Shown one piece after another: positions 62,760 to 64,000 of a DNA stretch of 64,000 bases. The notes below the pieces were generated by a model that was not told where the DNA came from, searched no databases, and saw nothing but the letters and a program-made list of their open reading frames with translations. The DNA lies in assembly GCF_900496995.4 (NCBI RefSeq), contig NC_044023.1, positions 21,088,453-21,152,452 of the forward strand, read 5' to 3'. How positions within the stretch are numbered: position 1 is the stretch's first letter; the number at the start of each line of letters is the position of its first letter. Position numbers and translations under genes: made by a program. This DNA is from Aquila chrysaetos chrysaetos (Eukaryota > Chordata > Aves > Accipitriformes > Accipitridae).

Positions 62760-64000
62760 CTTCAGGTTTTAAATAAAAGGATCCTGCCTCCAGGGCAGGC
62801 GACAGCAGCTCCCCACACTGACATTCTAATAAATGGAAGCTGTAGTCGATGCAACATGACTTGCAGAAAACACAAAAATTTGGTTATACTGTAATTTTCA
62901 ATGTATGGAGAGCTTCACTTAGAGCATCCTCTTGTTCTATTCACTTAGGAAGGGGGCCGGGGCTTTACCCAGCCATTTTTTTATCTCTGAGACCAATAAT
63001 GAAGACACGGTGGACATTAACTCCTCAATGTGTTTCTGTGAAACTTTTATTTTAAAGCCAGGCTTACATGTAACAGAGAAATACAAATCATGTACTTTGG
63101 TACATGTAAAATATTGGTAGCATTTTAAATAGGTGTTTTAGATTGGTATTTAATTTGCATTTAAAAAGCATTTATTACCAGTTAATGAATCAATTGATTG
63201 CTCAAGGAGCACTTAATGAGATTTATTGCCTTATAAAAGAGAAAGTTAGCAGCTAAATAACAGAGAATGTAATTGTCACTACAAGTGTCATTCTATTTGT
63301 ACCAATTCAGAAATGGCTTATAGAGAGGGCAGGTGTTGTGGTGCTGGTTGATGGATGAATATTGGCAGGAACCTCTTTAAATAAAGCTGCTGAGATGCAA
63401 GAAAATTGTACATAGATAAAATAATTTCAAACACAAATGTCTGACTGGAGTAGTCATCTGATGGTCTCCAGAAAAAAGAGAACCTCTTTCACAATGGATT
63501 TGGATTCAGTTCGGTCCTGAAGAAATAAGTGGAAGAGAACTTTCTGCACAGCATCTGCAAAGCCACCCTAAAACTTCATTCTAACCTTGGGAAAAAGAAA
63601 CCAACAAGGACTACAAAAGACTTATAAGTTGTGCAACACTTAAGCAAATGTCCAATAATTTCTTGGATAAACTGCTTTATAGAGAGCTTTGCTCAGTATT
63701 CCAGTTCCTACTACCCATGTGACTGTGTTGCCTCTTAAAAGTAGTTTGTCATCTTTTCCTATCCATGTTTAAAAAGAAATGTGAATTCTTTTCAAGGTCT
63801 GGTAAGTAACCTATTAAACATTCTGCCTCTTTGTTTTTAAACTCTCTCATATGTTATAATTTCAGAGTTCACTTTGAATGTTACTGAGACTAGAAGAGGA
63901 ATTCAGCTGTGCCTCATCCTCTACTGCAACTGCTGCCTCCCAGAAATCTTTTTAGGGAAAACTACTCTGAGTTTCCTTCTTTGTTTTCCTTCAGGAAATA
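62760..64000. other. Non-coding sequence to the right edge
   Basis: No gene recognised. 63,178-63,216 has several TAAT/ATTG homeodomain-like cores. At the very end, a long pyrimidine-rich tract and CCTTCAG (AG at 63,993-63,994) form a good acceptor, so an exon could begin at 63,995 and run out of the window. Confidence 0.4.

Noticed and set aside
1..64000. tRNA, rRNA, spliceosomal RNA or CRISPR features
   Set aside because: No cloverleaf-type sequence, conserved snRNA start or regularly spaced repeat array was seen on either strand.

Overview
This window looks like ordinary, gene-poor nuclear DNA from a vertebrate, most likely a bird. Supporting signs: an AT-rich background with no operon-like coding density; no primate or rodent Alu, B1 or L1 sequence that I could recognise; one long terminal repeat (about 8,490-9,010) whose right end matches, from memory, a family common in avian genomes; several runs of poly-A passing into CAAACC-rich sequence, a texture often seen in birds; and scattered, heavily decayed ancient amniote repeats and MIR-like SINE fragments. 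I found no typical CR1 tail (ATTCTATG octamers or the usual GGTTGGAC block), which is unusual for 64 kb of bird DNA.

Layout. 1-36,480 is non-coding, AT-rich sequence. It holds the solo LTR, old repeats near 6,330, 10,640, 17,020, 17,855, 20,940 and 28,880, two modestly GC-raised blocks (about 11,330-11,720 and 15,620-16,110), a candidate last coding exon at 16,428-16,492, and a 198-codon open frame on the minus strand (18,862-19,458). The one clear regulatory landmark is a CpG island at about 36,530-37,630. In it, an ATG, a GTGAGT donor, a poly-T/ACAG acceptor 79 bp away and a second donor fit together in phase on the plus strand. I read it as a promoter with one or two 5' exons of a non-coding or unidentified transcript. 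37,680-64,000 is again AT-rich and non-coding. It contains a GC-rich repeat-like block at 46,686-47,168, a nested palindrome with two E-boxes at 52,863-52,901, a CTCF-like site at 57,220, several small hairpins and tandem repeats, and a possible 38-nt micro-exon at 62,344-62,381.

No protein-coding gene is confidently supported. The short open frames I translated show no recognisable domain, and many lack an ATG. There is no rRNA, tRNA, CRISPR array or bacterial feature. The best overall reading is an intergenic or intronic gene desert with one CpG-island promoter lying between two inward-facing CTCF-like motifs. I see no convincing new biological system; the findings are modest leads.
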